From an uncultured Bacilli bacterium (GTDB lineage: Bacteria; Bacillota_I; Bacilli_A; RF39; UBA660), in the NCBI GenBank assembly GCA_947629125.1, contig CANRCO010000001.1, positions 1-52,440 of the forward strand: 52,440 nt of DNA. The letters run 5' to 3'. Shown here one piece after another: positions 15,010-23,742 of the stretch (within the stretch, counting starts at the first letter, position 1; every line of letters starts with the position of its first letter). The notes under the pieces were generated by a model, which saw only the letters and a list, made by a program, of their open reading frames with translations, was not told the origin of the DNA and searched no databases. The position numbers were made by a program, and so were the translations under genes.

Positions 15010-16614
15010 TTAATCACCTACATTTTCTTTATACCACAATTGAAATAAATAATAAGACCATAAAACAACAGCTCGATCATAATCTTTATTAATTTCAAAA
15101 TCAATTATTAAATTCATTAAATTATTATAATCAAATAAATTTTGTTTTGCTATAAAATTTTTCGTTGATATTTTTTTGATATCATCTAACATAAATTTCT
15201 GAACCCAACTAATTAAAGGAATCCCAAACCCTTTTTTTTGATAATTAGCAAAATATTTCATCGGAATATTTTTAAATAAAATATTATCAAAGATAAGTTT
15301 ACCATGACCATGATGATATATCTTTTTTGTTTTTAATTTAAAAGTATCTAATATTAATTGTTCATTATAAAAAGGTGTATAAAACGCCATATTAATATTT
15401 TTTAAAGGATAAAAATACTTCATCCGATATTTTTCACTAACTGTATTATTTAAATCACCAAGACATGCTCGATATCTTTTATTTTTTAATTTTGGCAAAT
15501 CATAAACTTGTCCCTTAATTTTAACTAAATTATTGGAATACCGAAAACGACTTACAATATTTATTTGCGCCATTTGGTCAAAATTATGATATTTTCTTTG
15601 TCTAAAATATTTATTAAAAATTAATTTTAATCGACCTTTTAAATCAAATATTTTATACATTTCATTAGCTAAAAATATTGCATCACTACCTTCGCCCATT
15701 AAATAAAAATCATTTTTATCAGTTATATTATTAATTAAGTAATTTGTTGGAATAATTGAAGGGTCTGCAAATGGTTCTTCATATATTTTAGCTAAAGATT
15801 TAATAGTATCTTTAATTTTATTTTCTTTTAAAATAATAGTATGATGATTAGTTTTTAAAAACTTTGCAATTTTTTTCGCAGCAGGAGCTTCATCATTTTG
15901 ACTAGGAATAGATAAAGTATAAGTATTAATAGTTGGTAAATAACAATCTTGGGTCTTTTTAGCTAGAAGGACTGAATCTTTACCACTACTCAAAAACACC
16001 CCTACTTGGCTTTTCTTTTTGCCAACTTGAGCTACTAAATTATTTATTGTCTTTTCTAAATCGACATCATTATTTTTCAAAGTGTTTTTATATTCATTTG
16101 CTAAATTAAAATAATTTTTAATTTTAATATTTTTAAAATTATATTCTAATATGGAACCTTTAGGTACTTTATAGATATTTTCATAAATAGTAAATGGTTC
16201 ATAAATATAAGTATAACCTAAGTAATTAGCTAAAGCTTGTTTATTTATTTTTTTTACAATACTAGGTAATTTAGTAATCTCTTTTAAAGAATCACTAAAA
16301 ATTAACAATCTATTTTGGAAAGTATAAAACAAAGGATAACTCCCTAATTTATCTTTAATTAAAAATAAAGTTTCTTTATTTTTATCAAAAATTATCATAT
16401 TAAAATTACCAGTCAACTCATCAATAAATTTTAAATTGGTTTTAGTATATAAATCTAATAGAATATTTAATTCATTAACACTATTTATTTTATTTTTTTG
16501 TTTTAACTTTTCTAAATTAAAAATGGTTCCAATTAAATATATTTCAACATTATCATGACTTATTTTTTTTGGTAAATTTATTTTAAAGCTCTTATCTTTT
16601 TGTAAACTTATCAT
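15010..16614 (-). CDS. Asparagine-synthetase-family amide ligase without the N-terminal glutaminase Cys (copy 1)
   Basis: A 534-residue protein with an N-terminal Ntn-hydrolase-like domain (KDKLGSYPLFY resembles the KDxxGxxPLYY block) and a C-terminal PP-loop synthetase domain (LSSGKDSVLL, about 206). In AsnB the residue after the initiator Met is the Cys that hydrolyses glutamine. Here the protein begins MISLQK, so glutamine is probably not the nitrogen source. Later motifs are partly degenerate: GEGSDAIF stands where GDGGDELF is usual. Cys2-less relatives include beta-lactam synthetase and lasso-peptide cyclase, and glutamine-dependent ones amidate uronic acids in O-antigens. A carboxyl-adenylating ligase acting on the glycan is the favoured role. 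Its ATG overlaps the stop of copy 2 by 4 bases. Confidence 0.78.
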   Translation of the reverse strand: MISLQKDKSFKINLPKKISHDNVEIYLIGTIFNLEKLKQKNKINSVNELNILLDLYTKTNLKFIDELTGNFNMIIFDKNKETLFLIKDKLGSYPLFYTFQNRLLIFSDSLKEITKLPSIVKKINKQALANYLGYTYIYEPFTIYENIYKVPKGSILEYNFKNIKIKNYFNLANEYKNTLKNNDVDLEKTINNLVAQVGKKKSQVGVFLSSGKDSVLLAKKTQDCYLPTINTYTLSIPSQNDEAPAAKKIAKFLKTNHHTIILKENKIKDTIKSLAKIYEEPFADPSIIPTNYLINNITDKNDFYLMGEGSDAIFLANEMYKIFDLKGRLKLIFNKYFRQRKYHNFDQMAQINIVSRFRYSNNLVKIKGQVYDLPKLKNKRYRACLGDLNNTVSEKYRMKYFYPLKNINMAFYTPFYNEQLILDTFKLKTKKIYHHGHGKLIFDNILFKNIPMKYFANYQKKGFGIPLISWVQKFMLDDIKKISTKNFIAKQNLFDYNNLMNLIIDFEINKDYDRAVVLWSYYLFQLWYKENVGD

Positions 16615-18227
16615 GTTTTATCCCTCCATAAATCTTCTATATATTCTTGGTACCATAATTGAAAGATATAATAAGCAAAAATTATATTACATTCTCGGCG
16701 GTCTAAAGATTTATTTTGTAATTTTTTTAGAAGTTTTAAAAATTGTTTATCAAATAAATTTTGTTTTTTTAAAATTTCATAATTACTAAATTTTATAATA
16801 TCATTATAGAATATATTATACAAATATTTTTCTAAAGGAATACCAAAACCATTTTTCTTTTGATTTAAATAACTTTGGGGAATTTTTTGATAAACTATGT
16901 TTTTTAAAATATATTTAGTTATATTTTGATAATATTTAAATTTATGTTTTATTTGTAAGCTTTTTTGTACTACTATATTATCTACAAAAGGATGAGCTAA
17001 ATTTAAACCATAATAATTAGCTGGATTACTTACTTTATAAAATAAATTACAAGATAAAAAAGTTTTAATATCGTTTAACATAAACTTAATTTGCGAACTA
17101 AACTGATGGGGAATTACATTATAGATTTGAGATTTTAAAGGATAATATAATGCTAGTTGTCGATTAGATTTTAAATATGGATTATAAACAATGACATTTT
17201 TATTTTTTAAATGTTGAATTTTTTGACGCAAAATTGTCATTCGCTCACTTATATTCCATTCTTTGTAAACATTGGAACCACAAAATAATTGGTCAGCACC
17301 ATCACCAGTAAAGATTATATCCATATTTTTTACTTTACTGTTTAAAAATATAGTTGGAACCAATGACGGATCAGCAAATGGTTCACTATATATCTTAGGT
17401 ACTAATTTAATAATTTTTTCAACATCTTTATCAGTTATATAATATTCGTGATGCTTGGTCTTTAAATGCTTAGCAATTTTTTTACTACGTACTGCTTCAT
17501 TGCGTTCTTCTTCATTAAAACCAATTGTAAAGGTATGAACTTCTTTTTTAGCTTCTTTTAATAAAGCAGCTACTAAAGTAGAATCTACTCCTGCACTAAA
17601 AAAGACCCCAACTTTTTTATAGTTTTGCGATTGCATCTTAACAGCATCATATAAACTTTGTTCTAATTTTTGTTGAGCTAAATCATAATTTTTTAATTTA
17701 TTTTTATTGACTTTATATGCTTTTATTAAATCATAATATTGATTAAGTATAATTTGTTCATTAAATTTTAAAGCCATACCTGCTGGTAATTTTTTTACTT
17801 CTGTAAAAATAGTCATTGGTTCTAAAATATAATTATAACTTAAATAGTTAGCTAATTGTTGTCGGTCAATATTTAAATCAGTTTTATAATTATTTATAAT
17901 ATATTTCAAGTTATTAGAACAAATAAAATCTTGATTAATTAAAGTATAATATAGTCGTTTAGAGCCCATTTTATCTTTAACTATAATAATTTCTCCAGCA
18001 ATAATTAAAATAAGTAAAAAATTACCATTTAACAAATTAAATAATTTGTCTTGATAACGGTTATATAAATCAATTAATTTTGACTCAATAGATTTAGAAG
18101 AATTATCTAATTCATTTATATTATAAATATTACCAGCAATAAAGCAGTAATCTTTATTTATTTGTTTAACATTATTTTCAATAATTACTTTTATTTTATT
18201 TTTTCTTTTTATTACTGTAAATTCCAT
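16611..18227 (-). CDS. Asparagine-synthetase-family amide ligase without the N-terminal glutaminase Cys (copy 2)
   Basis: A 538-residue paralogue of copy 1. It begins MEFTVI, again with no Cys at position 2. The PP-loop FFSAGVDSTLVAALL (about 210) and GDGADQLFCG are better preserved than in copy 1, so this copy looks the more likely active ATP-dependent synthetase. YSEPFADPSLVPT is the conserved region after the PP-loop. Copies 1 and 2 overlap by 4 bases (ATGA) and may form a heteromer, one partner catalytic and one degenerate; that is inference. The start has GAGGAA 7 bases upstream and lies 3 bases after the GT4 gene at 18231. Confidence 0.8.
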   Translation of the reverse strand: MEFTVIKRKNKIKVIIENNVKQINKDYCFIAGNIYNINELDNSSKSIESKLIDLYNRYQDKLFNLLNGNFLLILIIAGEIIIVKDKMGSKRLYYTLINQDFICSNNLKYIINNYKTDLNIDRQQLANYLSYNYILEPMTIFTEVKKLPAGMALKFNEQIILNQYYDLIKAYKVNKNKLKNYDLAQQKLEQSLYDAVKMQSQNYKKVGVFFSAGVDSTLVAALLKEAKKEVHTFTIGFNEEERNEAVRSKKIAKHLKTKHHEYYITDKDVEKIIKLVPKIYSEPFADPSLVPTIFLNSKVKNMDIIFTGDGADQLFCGSNVYKEWNISERMTILRQKIQHLKNKNVIVYNPYLKSNRQLALYYPLKSQIYNVIPHQFSSQIKFMLNDIKTFLSCNLFYKVSNPANYYGLNLAHPFVDNIVVQKSLQIKHKFKYYQNITKYILKNIVYQKIPQSYLNQKKNGFGIPLEKYLYNIFYNDIIKFSNYEILKKQNLFDKQFLKLLKKLQNKSLDRRECNIIFAYYIFQLWYQEYIEDLWRDKT

Positions 18228-18230
18228 CTT

Positions 18231-19385
18231 TTATTCCTCGATAATTTTTAACCAATCTTGCATAACTAAAATATTTGTAAAATCATTGATTCTAGTTAAG
18301 GATTTTTTGTGATATTCTTCATAAGTTTGTTTATTTTCTAACAATTCTATTATGGCCTTAGCTAATATTTTTTCATTTTTGGTAATTGTCTCAATTTCAT
18401 GTTCATTAATAAAACTAGGTATCAATAAACCATAATCACTTTTTGTTAATTTCGTTGTTATATTATTAAAATCATAAGTTTTACTTAAAATTTCTTTAGA
18501 ACCACCTGGAGCATCTGTAGCAATAACTGGCGTACCACAACTCATAGCTTCAATTATTACATTAGGAAATCCTTCATAATCACTAGCTAATATAAAACAT
18601 TTTGCCTTTTTTAAAAATTGATAAGGATTAGGATGAAATCCTAAAAAGAAAACATTATTCTCTAAATGATACTTTTTAACTAGCTCTTCTAAATATTCTT
18701 TTTGAGGTCCACGACTAAAAATAACTAAATGAGCATCTTTAACATTTTTTACAACCAAACTCATAGCTTTAATTATATGTTTATGTCCTTTATGAGGTAC
18801 TAATCTTGCTAAAGCAACTACTAAATGGTCATTAACAATTGGTTTATCTTCTTTACTAAAACGTTTTTTTACTTCTGTAGCGATTTCTTCCAAATTGCAA
18901 AAATTAGTTATAACTGCCACTTTTTCGGCAGCAGCATGATAATTATTTATTTGGTCATTTGCTACGCTATTCGAACAACAAACTATTTTATCGGCTTTTT
19001 TCAAAGATATTTTGTGTAAAATTGTGGGAATAAATCCCTCTTTTTTCGTTGATAAATGGTTACGAACAGAAATTATTACTTTATCTTTATATTTTGTAAT
19101 AGCATTAAAAAAATTAAAAACTGTAGTATAACTTATCGTTACATCAATTTTATATTCTTTTTTTAACTGACGAATTTTACGAATACCAAATATTTTTTTC
19201 TTTTTATTTTTTAAATCGGGTACTTCAATAATTGGCACAGTAGTTTCATAATCTTGATTACGTTTTGAAACTACTACTAATATTACGTTATGTTTTTTTT
19301 GTAATTCATTAGCTAACTTAATTATGGAATGCTCTGCTCCACCATTAGATAGATAACCAATAAGTAACATAATATTTTTTGCCAT
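18231..19385 (-). CDS. Glycosyltransferase family 4 (copy 2)
   Basis: A 384-residue GT4 enzyme, paralogue of the gene at 13846. It begins MLLIGYLSNGGAEHSII and has VALARLVPHKGHKHII (donor domain start), FSRGPQKEYLEEL, LGFHPNPY and ASDYEGFPNVIIEAMS with the EX7E motif, then DAPGGSKEIL. The start is supported by GAAGGT upstream of the ATG. It follows the radical SAM gene at 19387 by one base and precedes the ligase copy 2 by three, so it sits inside a tightly packed operon running from 20445 to 13846. Confidence 0.85.
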   Translation of the reverse strand: MAKNIMLLIGYLSNGGAEHSIIKLANELQKKHNVILVVVSKRNQDYETTVPIIEVPDLKNKKKKIFGIRKIRQLKKEYKIDVTISYTTVFNFFNAITKYKDKVIISVRNHLSTKKEGFIPTILHKISLKKADKIVCCSNSVANDQINNYHAAAEKVAVITNFCNLEEIATEVKKRFSKEDKPIVNDHLVVALARLVPHKGHKHIIKAMSLVVKNVKDAHLVIFSRGPQKEYLEELVKKYHLENNVFFLGFHPNPYQFLKKAKCFILASDYEGFPNVIIEAMSCGTPVIATDAPGGSKEILSKTYDFNNITTKLTKSDYGLLIPSFINEHEIETITKNEKILAKAIIELLENKQTYEEYHKKSLTRINDFTNILVMQDWLKIIEE

Positions 19386-19386
19386 A

Positions 19387-20445
19387 TTAAGACCTTCTTT
19401 CTATTAAAGTATAATAATCACAATTACATTTTGTAGCGGGACAAATAAACGGTTTAGAAATTAATTTTAAGTCATTATCTAAAATATTAGTAATTATAGT
19501 TTCTTTAGCACAACTTAAACAGCGTGAAACATCACCCATATTATTAATAGTGATACTATTCATTCCTGAATCACAATACATACCTTTTGGATTAAAAGTA
19601 TCTGATACTTTTATATTTATTTTACTTGTATTAGTAAAATAAATTTGTTCATTATTTTTTAAAGTAACTCTTATTTTTGGATAATTATTTTTATTTAATT
19701 TCTGTTTTAATTTAGAAGAAATACTTTTCTTATAATTACGAATAATTATATAGTTAATAGTATTAACATACTTTTTATAATGTTTTTTAAATTTTTTAAA
19801 TGCTTGATAATCTTCATCAGTAACTAAAGGATAACTTACTCCAATGTAAATATTGGAAATGTCTTTTTCCCATTTATTAATTAGTTTTTTTAATAATTTT
19901 ATTTTTTTAAATAAATAAGCATTATTAACAAATAATTGTTTTATTTTATTTTTAATTTGAAATATTTTTAATTTATCAATAAAATCTTGAGGTGTTGTAT
20001 ATTCTTTATAATAACTAGCTGTTAAATTAAGAAAACGATTATTTTTATTTTGAAAAATATCTTTTATTTTTTGTAAATTGTCTTTTGATGTTGATAAATT
20101 AGTGGTAATAAAAATTTTAATTATGCCCGGAAATTTAGAATTTACTAAATCATTTAATATTTTAGAAAAGTCCTTTAAAATAGTTATTTCTCCCCCAATA
20201 AGATATAAATAAATTTTTTGATATTTTTTACTTACTTCATTTTCTATAAATTTAATTAAATTAGCACATATGTGCTCGCGAATTTTCATTGATTCCTTTT
20301 TACTATCACTTAGATGTTTAGCTTTATTTCCTTGCACACAAAAATCACAACTATAATTACATAATTTAGTAATATTCCATCTAATTATATAAGTATTTTT
20401 ATCTATTCGTAAATTCTCAATTTTAATTATATCTTCATTTTTCAT
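19387..20445 (-). CDS. Radical SAM protein with SPASM/twitch-like cysteines (copy 2)
   Basis: A 352-residue paralogue of the gene at 12111. LCNYSCDFC supplies the CX3CX2C cluster site, LIGGEITIL the GGE motif, and the C-terminus has MYCDSG, SRCLSC and CPATKCNCDYY. FCVQGNKAKHL versus FCIQGNKNKHI in copy 1 shows the two arose by duplication. It is the first gene of the operon and is driven by the promoter at 20470-20498. Being grouped with GT4 and Cys2-less ligase genes suggests modification of a glycan-linked group, with a peptide substrate as the alternative. Confidence 0.82.
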   Translation of the reverse strand: MKNEDIIKIENLRIDKNTYIIRWNITKLCNYSCDFCVQGNKAKHLSDSKKESMKIREHICANLIKFIENEVSKKYQKIYLYLIGGEITILKDFSKILNDLVNSKFPGIIKIFITTNLSTSKDNLQKIKDIFQNKNNRFLNLTASYYKEYTTPQDFIDKLKIFQIKNKIKQLFVNNAYLFKKIKLLKKLINKWEKDISNIYIGVSYPLVTDEDYQAFKKFKKHYKKYVNTINYIIIRNYKKSISSKLKQKLNKNNYPKIRVTLKNNEQIYFTNTSKINIKVSDTFNPKGMYCDSGMNSITINNMGDVSRCLSCAKETIITNILDNDLKLISKPFICPATKCNCDYYTLIERRS

Positions 20446-20469
20446 AACAACCTCTAACTACATAAAAAT

Positions 20470-20498
20470 ATCATATCACAAAATTTTAGGTAAATAAA
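20470..20498 (-). promoter_or_regulatory. Promoter of the radical SAM/GT4/ligase operon
   Basis: Minus strand -10 TATGAT (20470-20475) with a TGA extension just upstream, and a weak -35 TTTATT (20493-20498) at 17 bases. It lies directly after the terminator of the pilin/Wzy operon. Confidence 0.5.
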
Positions 20499-20525
20499 TA
20501 AAGTATTCATCTATTTTGAATACTT
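20492..20525 (-). terminator. Terminator of the pilin/Wzy operon
   Basis: Minus strand AAGTATTC (20518-20525), a 9-base loop, GAATACTT (20501-20508), then TATTTATTT. It overlaps the last codons of the Wzy_C gene, whose stop is at 20511. Confidence 0.7.
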
Positions 20526-21806
20526 TTTATTTTCATTTAATAGCCCCATAACTATATAAAATAATGGTGCTACCATAATAACACTGATATTGAAGAAAGC
20601 TTGAATTAAATAAGCTAGAAAGGCCAGAAAATAAATGTAATTTTCTTTTCTATCTTCTTTATTTTTTATATATTTAATTATTGTAAATACTAGTAAACCT
20701 AAATAAGTAATTATAGAGAAAATACCTTCGGTAATAAATTTTTGTAAATATTCATTATGAGCTTTATCAAAACATTGTCCTTTTGAACCAATACCCACAC
20801 ATATATAATTACCCTCATTTATTAAAGAAAAATTATCAATACCCATACCAGTTAAATAATATTTTGGGGCATAAGAAAGTGTTTTTTTCCAAACATATAC
20901 ACGATAATTACCTGTTTCATCAGTGATACCTTTTTTAAATATATTTTTAATTTCAATGAAATTTTTATTCATGGTATAAGTAATACGATGGTTAGCAAAT
21001 TGGTCAAAAATTAATATTAACGCAATTAATAATCCTAAAGTAGATGACCCATATAGAACTACTTTTTTAATATTATTTTTATTTATTTTAGTTAACAATG
21101 TAATGAGAATAATTAATCCAGCTGCTAGATAACAACTAGTTGTATTACCAATAATTAAACCGTAACCAAATAACAATGTTAATAAACCATAAATTATACC
21201 ATGCTTTTTATCTTTTGCTTGAAGTAATTTACCATAAACTAACATCAAACACATTAAAATATAACTTGAATAAAAGTTGGGATTACTTAATGTGCCACTA
21301 GCAAATTTAAAATGAGCTGACCAATTATCACTACGGTCATAACCTAAAATATTTTCAATTCGCAATGTTTGAATTGTTCCTAATAAAATTTGATATATAC
21401 CACTAATTATAATCGTATAAAATATAACTTTTTTTTGGTCTTTATTTAATGTAGATGCTAATAAAAAGATAAAGTAATAACTTAATATAACTAATAACCC
21501 TTCAAAACGACCTTCAGCACCATATAAAGCCATTTTACCATCAAGGGCAAATTTATATGATATATAAGCAAATATAATTAATAATAAAATAAATAAATCT
21601 TTAAAATGGATTTTATCACGATTAATTATTTTATATGTTGTGTAAAAAAATAATGCACAAAAGCCAAAACAAAATAAGCCTAAAGAAAAATAATAATAAG
21701 AAAAGTCAAAGATAATTTTAATTGTTGTACCAACACTTAAATATGCCACTAATAGTATTATTAGTAGCATATTTATAAGGTCGTTCATTTTTTTTAAACG
21801 TTTCAT
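20511..21806 (-). CDS. O-antigen ligase/polymerase-like membrane protein (Wzy_C family)
   Basis: A 431-residue polytopic membrane protein with about ten helices. A large extracytoplasmic loop near residues 300-350 has TGMGIDNFSL and DKAHNEYLQ. The His in the AHN motif and an earlier SNPNFYSSY segment are hallmarks of the Wzy_C superfamily, which covers O-antigen polymerases, O-antigen ligases and pilin O-oligosaccharyltransferases such as TfpO/PglL. Its ATG shares one base with the TAA of the upstream pilin-like gene (TAATG), so it is translationally coupled to pilins. In Gram-negatives that placement right after a pilin gene marks pilin glycosyltransferases, so an oligosaccharyltransferase role is proposed; polymerisation of the glycan from the cluster downstream is the alternative. 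Confidence 0.8.
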   Translation of the reverse strand: MKRLKKMNDLINMLLIILLVAYLSVGTTIKIIFDFSYYYFSLGLFCFGFCALFFYTTYKIINRDKIHFKDLFILLLIIFAYISYKFALDGKMALYGAEGRFEGLLVILSYYFIFLLASTLNKDQKKVIFYTIIISGIYQILLGTIQTLRIENILGYDRSDNWSAHFKFASGTLSNPNFYSSYILMCLMLVYGKLLQAKDKKHGIIYGLLTLLFGYGLIIGNTTSCYLAAGLIILITLLTKINKNNIKKVVLYGSSTLGLLIALILIFDQFANHRITYTMNKNFIEIKNIFKKGITDETGNYRVYVWKKTLSYAPKYYLTGMGIDNFSLINEGNYICVGIGSKGQCFDKAHNEYLQKFITEGIFSIITYLGLLVFTIIKYIKNKEDRKENYIYFLAFLAYLIQAFFNISVIMVAPLFYIVMGLLNENKKYSK

Positions 21807-22416
21807 TAATTTGATCCTGTTGAAATGCCAATGTCTGATGAAGTGCCTAAATTTTCCAAATCAAAATATTGTCTTAAACTATTATCAGAAGTAGCATATG
21901 CATAATTACATTCCTTACTTTTAAATACATTTAGACTTCCAAGATTATACATTGTAGAACCTGACCTTTCGCCGCCCTGCGAAATATAATTAACCGTTCG
22001 ATTATTTAATTTTACTACTTTACCAACGATTTTAGTATCATTATCATTGCTAGCATCTTCACCATCTATTGCTAATTTTGAATCAGATATAAAATATATT
22101 TTATTAATTTTTCCATTAGAATCTTTATTTATTTTTACTGAGCCAAAATAACCATCCTTAGCACTTTATCATAGTAGCCTAAATCAGCAAGATATTGCAT
22201 AGAAATAATTATATAATCATATTGATTTAATTCAGCTCTACTACTATAAGCAAGTTCTGCAGCTTTAACAAGAGCTCGACCATCATCAATTAATGATTTT
22301 CTTCGTGATTGGTCAAGAATTGGTAAAACACCAACTGCTGCTATCAACATAACAATTGCTAAAATGGTAATTACGGCTAGTAATTCGATTAGTGTAAATC
22401 CTTTTGTATTATTCAT
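21806..22416 (-). pseudogene. Type IV pilin-like gene interrupted by a 1-base frameshift
   Basis: It starts with MNNTKGFTLIELLAV, a prepilin N-terminus with cleavage after Gly6 and Glu at +5 of the mature chain. The frame opened by the ATG stops at 22135 after DLGYYDK. Reading continues perfectly in the next frame as SAKDGYFGSVKINKD, matching the sister pilin at 23089 (GIEDGYSGSVYIEYN), down to a TAA at 21806. Adding one A to the AAA at 22165-22167 restores a 203-residue protein. It could be a true mutation, a slippage state or a sequencing error. The TAA overlaps the ATG of the Wzy_C gene, so full-length translation would deliver ribosomes to that start. Confidence 0.75.
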
Positions 22417-22430
22417 TCTCAGCCTACTTC

Positions 22431-23027
22431 CTAATCACTTACAGTTGCAAGTTCAGTAACACTAGGAATACTTCCACTAGCACCAGAATTTGTAAAGAAT
22501 ACTAAACCAGTACTTTTCATTTTTACGCCAGTATGAGTTTTTAAATAATCATATAATTTTTGACCACCACTAACTGTACTTGTATAAGCTAAAAAGGCTG
22601 TATTATACTCTGCATCAGTCTTATCATCAGATTCTCTTCGTGAATAATCTGTATTATCACCTACTGAAAGCGGTTTTCTCTTATAACCATATGTACCATC
22701 ACTTATCGAAAAATGATATTCTACTTTTTTGCCATTTTTTTCAACATGAACAGCACCGCTATAACTAGATGATTGTTTATCATAGTAACCTAAATCACTT
22801 AAAAAATTTAAACTTAAAACCAAATCATCATACTTTCGCAAAGAAGAATTTTCAGTATAAGCAAGTTCTGCAGCTTTTACTAATTCTCTACCTTCATTTA
22901 ATAAAGATTTTGCTTTTGACTTTTCAATCATTGGCAATACACCAATTGCAGCAATAAGCATTACTATACCTAAAATAGTTATTACTGCTAATAATTCGAT
23001 TAATGTAAATCCTTTACTTTTTTTCAT
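22431..23027 (-). CDS. Type IV pilin-like protein
   Basis: A 198-residue protein with the class III signal KKSKGFTLIELLAV: basic leader, cleavage after Gly6, Glu at +5 and a hydrophobic helix to about residue 30. Such proteins polymerise in competence pseudopili or type IV pili after cleavage by a prepilin peptidase. The C-terminal domain is beta-rich with only weak similarity to its neighbours (LSDLGYYDKQSSSYSGAV). It is Ser/Thr-rich near the end, which would suit O-glycosylation, but that is not evidence of it. The assembly ATPase and peptidase are not in the window. It is the middle gene of three. Confidence 0.85.
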   Translation of the reverse strand: MKKSKGFTLIELLAVITILGIVMLIAAIGVLPMIEKSKAKSLLNEGRELVKAAELAYTENSSLRKYDDLVLSLNFLSDLGYYDKQSSSYSGAVHVEKNGKKVEYHFSISDGTYGYKRKPLSVGDNTDYSRRESDDKTDAEYNTAFLAYTSTVSGGQKLYDYLKTHTGVKMKSTGLVFFTNSGASGSIPSVTELATVSD

Positions 23028-23088
23028 TTTCTAACCTACTTTCCTATTTTTAAATTTACTATAATATTTAATAAAAAATAATAATATT

Positions 23089-23658
23089 TTATAATTTTTT
23101 ATTATAAATGCTTACTTTTTTACCACCTATGGTTATACTTTGACCTTCATTTATATTACTTGTTCCAGCATATGATGAATTACCACTGTAACAAACTGCT
23201 TCATAATGTTTTGCACTTTCTTTTATTGATTTAGATAAAACATAATCTTTAGCATTTTTATCTTGCATATTATTCATATTTTGCCAAGCAGTTGCTCCAC
23301 TTTTTGTTTCATAACCAATAGTACCTATTTCACTTTTTATTGTATATTTTTTAATTAATTCACCACCATTATATTCAATATAAACACTACCAGAATAGCC
23401 ATCTTCTATACCTTTATCAAAAAAATTTTTATCATGTAACCATTCTAAAGAAATACAAACATTTTTGCCAACCATTTGTTTATTATCAGAATATGCAAGT
23501 TCAGCAGCATGAACTAATGTTTTTCCTTCATCAAATAAAGCATCATTTTTTGATTTAGTCATTACTGGTATAACTCCAATTGCAGCAATAAGCATTACTA
23601 TACCTAAAATAGTTATTACCGCTAATAATTCAATTAAAGTAAAACCTTTTTTATTCAT
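23089..23658 (-). CDS. Type IV pilin-like protein, first of three
   Basis: A 189-residue protein starting MNKKGFTLIELLAVITILG, with cleavage after Gly5 and Glu at +5 of the mature form. The helix is nearly identical in the three copies; the globular parts diverge. Cys residues at about 67 and 155 could form a disulphide. The start has a GAGTAGG-like ribosome site. A promoter (23714-23742) sits just upstream, so this gene leads the operon to the Wzy_C gene. Length is somewhat above that of ComGC-type minor pilins, and the lack of comG genes nearby leaves the machinery unknown. Confidence 0.85.
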   Translation of the reverse strand: MNKKGFTLIELLAVITILGIVMLIAAIGVIPVMTKSKNDALFDEGKTLVHAAELAYSDNKQMVGKNVCISLEWLHDKNFFDKGIEDGYSGSVYIEYNGGELIKKYTIKSEIGTIGYETKSGATAWQNMNNMQDKNAKDYVLSKSIKESAKHYEAVCYSGNSSYAGTSNINEGQSITIGGKKVSIYNKKL

Positions 23659-23713
23659 TTTAAACCTACTCTCTATAAACAGATTAATATATTTAGATTA
23701 TTAAAACAATAAA

Positions 23714-23742
23714 AAAATATTTAATTTACAAAATGTTGTCAA
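23714..23742 (-). promoter_or_regulatory. Promoter of the pilin/Wzy operon
   Basis: Minus strand consensus -35 TTGACA (23737-23742), which overlaps the stop codon of the DUF421 gene, then a 17-base spacer and a -10 TATTTT (23714-23719). Confidence 0.55.

Noticed and set aside
13251..18227. Lasso-peptide or other RiPP biosynthetic cluster
   Set aside because: Cys2-less synthetases and radical SAM enzymes suggested it, but there is no leader peptidase, no RRE-type protein and no clear leader/core precursor; glycosyltransferases and sugar activation dominate.
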